This document shows, one piece after another, positions 4,082 to 6,502 of a stretch of 6,502 bases of DNA; position 1 is the first letter of the stretch, and each line of letters begins with the position of its first letter. The DNA lies in contig KL568537.1 of assembly GCA_000715605.1 (NCBI GenBank), forward strand, positions 27,293-33,794. The letters run 5' to 3'. The notes below the pieces were generated by a model. The model had not been told where the DNA came from. It saw nothing but the letters and a program-made list of their open reading frames with translations, and searched no databases. The DNA is from Streptomyces speibonae (lineage in GTDB: Bacteria; Actinomycetota; Actinomycetes; Streptomycetales; Streptomycetaceae). The position numbers and the translations under genes were made by a program.

Positions 4082-6502
4082 GAGCCCAAGGGGGTCGGAC
4101 AAGGAGTGCGGGTTGTGGACGTACGCGACAGGGTTCGGCGCGGGAGTGAGCCCGAGGGGGTCGGGGGTGAGATACCGGGCGGTCTCGGGGTCATAGTGGC
4201 GGAAAAGGTTGTAGTGGAGGCCGGTTTCTGGGTCGTAATACTGACCGGGGAAGCGGAGTGGAGTGTATGCCGTGCTGGAGGTGGCCCAGGCAGTCGTGCC
4301 CCAGAGCGTGGCTCGGGCGCGCCAGGCGATGTCGCCGTCTTGGCCGATCAACTCGGTCGGGGCTCCTACGAGATCGGTGGCGATAGCGAAGAAGCGCCGG
4401 TCCGTCTCGTCCTGGCGAGCGTCCGCCGTGAAGATTCGCTCGGTCTGTGAGAGAGGGATGCCGGACCGGTGATCCCAGGTCAGGGCGACCGAGTGGGCGA
4501 ATTCCGTCTGCAATACGGTCTGTTCACAAAGGGTCATACCGTCCCAGGTGAACCGGGTCTCCTCCGCCACGCTTTCGCCGTCGTCAGTCAGGCGCTGCTT
4601 GGCGATACGGCGGCCCAGGGGATCGTAGCGGTAGCGCCAGCGGGTTCCATCCGGGGTGATCACCGACGTGAGGCGGTTCTCGACGTCCCATTCGTAACGC
4701 CAGGTGTCGGGCTTGCGAGACAGGCGGGTCTTCTGTCGCAAGGTGATGCGGCCGAGGGCGTCGTGCTCGAACCGGACGGCGCCCGCACGGGTGATCGCCG
4801 TACCGGCGTAGGACCGCGGTCCAGTGGCTTCGCTACCGGGGTGGGAAGCGGGCCAGAACGCCTCGGTCTGATTGCCCGTCGCGTCGTAGGCGTACCGCTC
4901 GGTCCAGCTCGGCGCGTGGACGGCGGTGACTCTGCCGACTGCGTCCAGATCGAAGGTGCGGGTACCCGACAAGAGATCGCTGACAGAGCTGAGGTGGCCG
5001 TCCGCTCTGTAGGAGTAGGTCCGGCTATTGAGAGTGTGGCCGCCGACCGCCAAGTGTGTGCCGGCCAGCCGCCCGGCCTCGTCCCAAGCCGTGGTGATGG
5101 TGAGGGCGTCGGCGAAGTCCCCGAAGGCACGGGTCGTTTCGCGGCCCGCGACATCGTGGGTGAACATGACCGGGCATCCACCGGTGGTCAGACGTTCGGG
5201 GCGGCCGCCGGCGTCGTACGCATAGGTGGTCACATGGTTGGTGGGCGTGATACGTCGAGTGCGACGGCCCACGGCGTCGTACGCGTAACTCATGGTCCGG
5301 CCGTCAGCAAGCTCGGACTTGACCAGTCCCCGGCGGTCGTAAACATAGAGGAGTTCGCCGTCGGGGCCTGATGCCTGTCGGAGACGCCCGGCCCGGTCGT
5401 AGCCGTATGTGGTCACCTGCCCGTCGGCTTCCTTCCGGACCACCTGGCCCAGTTGGTCGCGTTCGAAGGAGATGGTCCTGCCGAGCGAGTCGGTTCGGGA
5501 GACGAGTCGTCCGGTGGAGTCGAGGCGGTAGGTGAGCGCCCGGCCGTCGAAGTCGATCTCCGACACCATCCGACCGGCTGCGTCGTACTCGTAGGTCCAG
5601 CGTGCGCCCTGCGGGTTGGTGACCCCGGTGAGCCGTAGGTCGGCGTCGTACTCGAACTCGTACCGGGTTCCGTCCGGATGAGTGCGAGCTGCCAGTAGGT
5701 CGAAGTGGGTGTACTCGAAGCGGGAAACCCCGCCACCCAGGTCGCTGTGGGTGAGCCGGTTGCCCTCACCGTCGTAGGTCCACGACTCGGTGGCGCCGTC
5801 CGGGGTCACCCGGCGAATCAGATTGCCGTCCCTGTCCCACCCGATACAAGTGACGCCGCCTGTGGGGTCGGTGACGCGTATCGCGTTGCCCAGGGCGTCG
5901 CGATGGAACACGGTTGTCCCGCCGACCGGGTCGGTGACCTGCAGGGGCAGGCCCATGGCGTCACATTGGACTGTGGTGACGGCCCCGAGCGCATCGGTGA
6001 CCGACGTCAGGTGCCCCCAAGCGTTGTAGGCGTACAGGGTGGCGTGGCCGACCGGATCGGTCACTGCAACTCGATTGCCGCGCTCGTCGAAGTCCTGGAG
6101 CCAGCGGGCGCCGTCCGGGCCACAGAGCTCCGTGTACCTCCCGAACGGACCGGGCTTCATCTCGAGTCTGCTGCCGTCCGGGCGGACCACGCAGAGCAGT
6201 CGGCTGTTGTCGTCGTAGGTGTAGGCGGTGGTGCGGCCGAGGGGGTCGGTGCGGGTGAGGAGGTTGCCGTGGGTGTCGTAGGTGAAGCGGGTGGTGTGGC
6301 CGAGGGGGTCGGTGGTGGCGATCACCCGGCAGCGGTGGTCGATCAGGTGGCGGGTCGCGTGGCCGACGGCGGTCGTGAGGGTGGTGGTGCGGTGGCCGGT
6401 GTCCGGGTCGGGTTCGGTGTAGGCCAGGGTGATCTGGACGTGCCCGGCTTCGCCGCCTTCTGCGATGACGCGGTGGCGGTCGTCGTAGACGTAGTCGTAG
6501 CG
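3647..6502 (-). CDS. Rhs/YD-repeat polymorphic toxin, N terminus missing
   Basis: The frame runs from beyond 6502 (RYDYVYDDRHRVIAEGG at the edge) to TGA at 3647, 951 residues visible; the GTG at 6325 is internal, not a start. About 25 YD-type repeats are countable by eye (TYDTHGN, TYDGEGN, EYDAAGR, GYDRAGR, AYDAVGR, RYDPLGR and others), in units near 21 residues. Two consecutive units share identical DNA 63 bases apart (6235-6250 and 6298-6313). The repeats are followed by the Rhs core (RFPGQYYDPETGLHYNLFRH, RYLTPDPLGLTPAPNPVAYV) ending at a second DPLGL, then a 144-residue tail. In this family the repeats form a shell enclosing the C-terminal toxin, which is released by cleavage near the DPxGL motif and delivered to competitors. 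Actinobacterial forms are usually secreted or wall-associated, but the delivery region is off the window. Downstream genes lie on the same strand and are probably co-transcribed. Confidence 0.93.
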   Translation of the reverse strand, partial: RYDYVYDDRHRVIAEGGEAGHVQITLAYTEPDPDTGHRTTTLTTAVGHATRHLIDHRCRVIATTDPLGHTTRFTYDTHGNLLTRTDPLGRTTAYTYDDNSRLLCVVRPDGSRLEMKPGPFGRYTELCGPDGARWLQDFDERGNRVAVTDPVGHATLYAYNAWGHLTSVTDALGAVTTVQCDAMGLPLQVTDPVGGTTVFHRDALGNAIRVTDPTGGVTCIGWDRDGNLIRRVTPDGATESWTYDGEGNRLTHSDLGGGVSRFEYTHFDLLAARTHPDGTRYEFEYDADLRLTGVTNPQGARWTYEYDAAGRMVSEIDFDGRALTYRLDSTGRLVSRTDSLGRTISFERDQLGQVVRKEADGQVTTYGYDRAGRLRQASGPDGELLYVYDRRGLVKSELADGRTMSYAYDAVGRRTRRITPTNHVTTYAYDAGGRPERLTTGGCPVMFTHDVAGRETTRAFGDFADALTITTAWDEAGRLAGTHLAVGGHTLNSRTYSYRADGHLSSVSDLLSGTRTFDLDAVGRVTAVHAPSWTERYAYDATGNQTEAFWPASHPGSEATGPRSYAGTAITRAGAVRFEHDALGRITLRQKTRLSRKPDTWRYEWDVENRLTSVITPDGTRWRYRYDPLGRRIAKQRLTDDGESVAEETRFTWDGMTLCEQTVLQTEFAHSVALTWDHRSGIPLSQTERIFTADARQDETDRRFFAIATDLVGAPTELIGQDGDIAWRARATLWGTTAWATSSTAYTPLRFPGQYYDPETGLHYNLFRHYDPETARYLTPDPLGLTPAPNPVAYVHNPHSLSDPLGLSPYPRGEKGNPFKNRADAEKAAFELAGVRFGEEPIAEWVVTGDKSLKHAPGYIYSKDEAHWGNFRQFETDSGSRVVVEHTHDPAGPHFHAGKPKIDDTRNFVNFGWDNGRVQRPDGSVGYPESMERYAKINKQGGDHHLFYEGH

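Noticed and set aside
3509..5371. Plus-strand open frames of about 300 codons opposite the rhs gene
   Set aside because: They are mirror frames of the YD repeats, whose minus-strand translation is unmistakable Rhs sequence.
6326..6502. Upstream regulatory region of an rhs gene starting at GTG 6325
   Set aside because: The same frame continues open to the window edge with Rhs-like text (RYDYVYDDRHRVI), so the gene extends beyond the window.

Overview
The window looks like actinobacterial chromosome, most likely Streptomyces or a close relative. It is very GC-rich with strong G/C at codon third positions, and it carries a cysteine-free (zinc-independent) ribosomal protein S18 gene next to a CobW-family GTPase, a pairing typical of actinobacterial zinc-starvation operons. 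The first 22 bases are not genomic: positions 4-22 match the Tn5/Nextera mosaic-end adapter, so the left edge is a contig end with untrimmed adapter. The apparent 'MCIRDR' or 'MYKRQ' protein starts there are artefacts.

Left block, plus strand (24-979): the C-terminal two thirds of a CobW/COG0523 GTPase, then 35 bases later a complete rpsR paralogue (78 aa, no cysteine) with a clear ribosome binding site. Together they look like the end of a Zur-type zinc-sparing operon whose promoter lies off the contig.

Right block, minus strand (read right to left, 6502 to about 1113): a polymorphic-toxin locus of the Rhs/YD-repeat type. An Rhs protein lacking its N terminus (3647-6502) has about 25 YD-type repeats, the Rhs core with its DPLGL boundary, and a 144-residue C-terminal tail that I cannot assign to a named family. 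Thirty-four bases downstream is a 145-aa gene (3175-3612) in the position of the cognate immunity gene. Next come a short hydrophobic reading frame and the broken 3' end of a gene (2934-3089). That 3' end duplicates the C terminus of the following intact gene (2121-2882), an unrecognised protein of about 253 aa. Last is a gene broken by frameshifts (about 1323-2099) and a possible C-terminal scrap ending at 1113, with a hairpin between it and the oppositely transcribed rpsR.

Interpretation (inference): this is a toxin-cassette exchange site. The toxin tail, its presumed immunity gene and the hydrophobic frame (about 3091-4081) have lower GC and more AAA/TTC-type codons than the flanks, which suggests they were acquired as a unit. 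The material downstream, comprising a duplicated and truncated gene, an intact relative and a frameshifted gene, looks like a graveyard of earlier immunity genes. The most interesting items are the unassigned toxin tail with its paired small gene, and the tandem-duplicate scar at 2934-3089. No tRNA, rRNA, CRISPR array or insertion sequence was seen.
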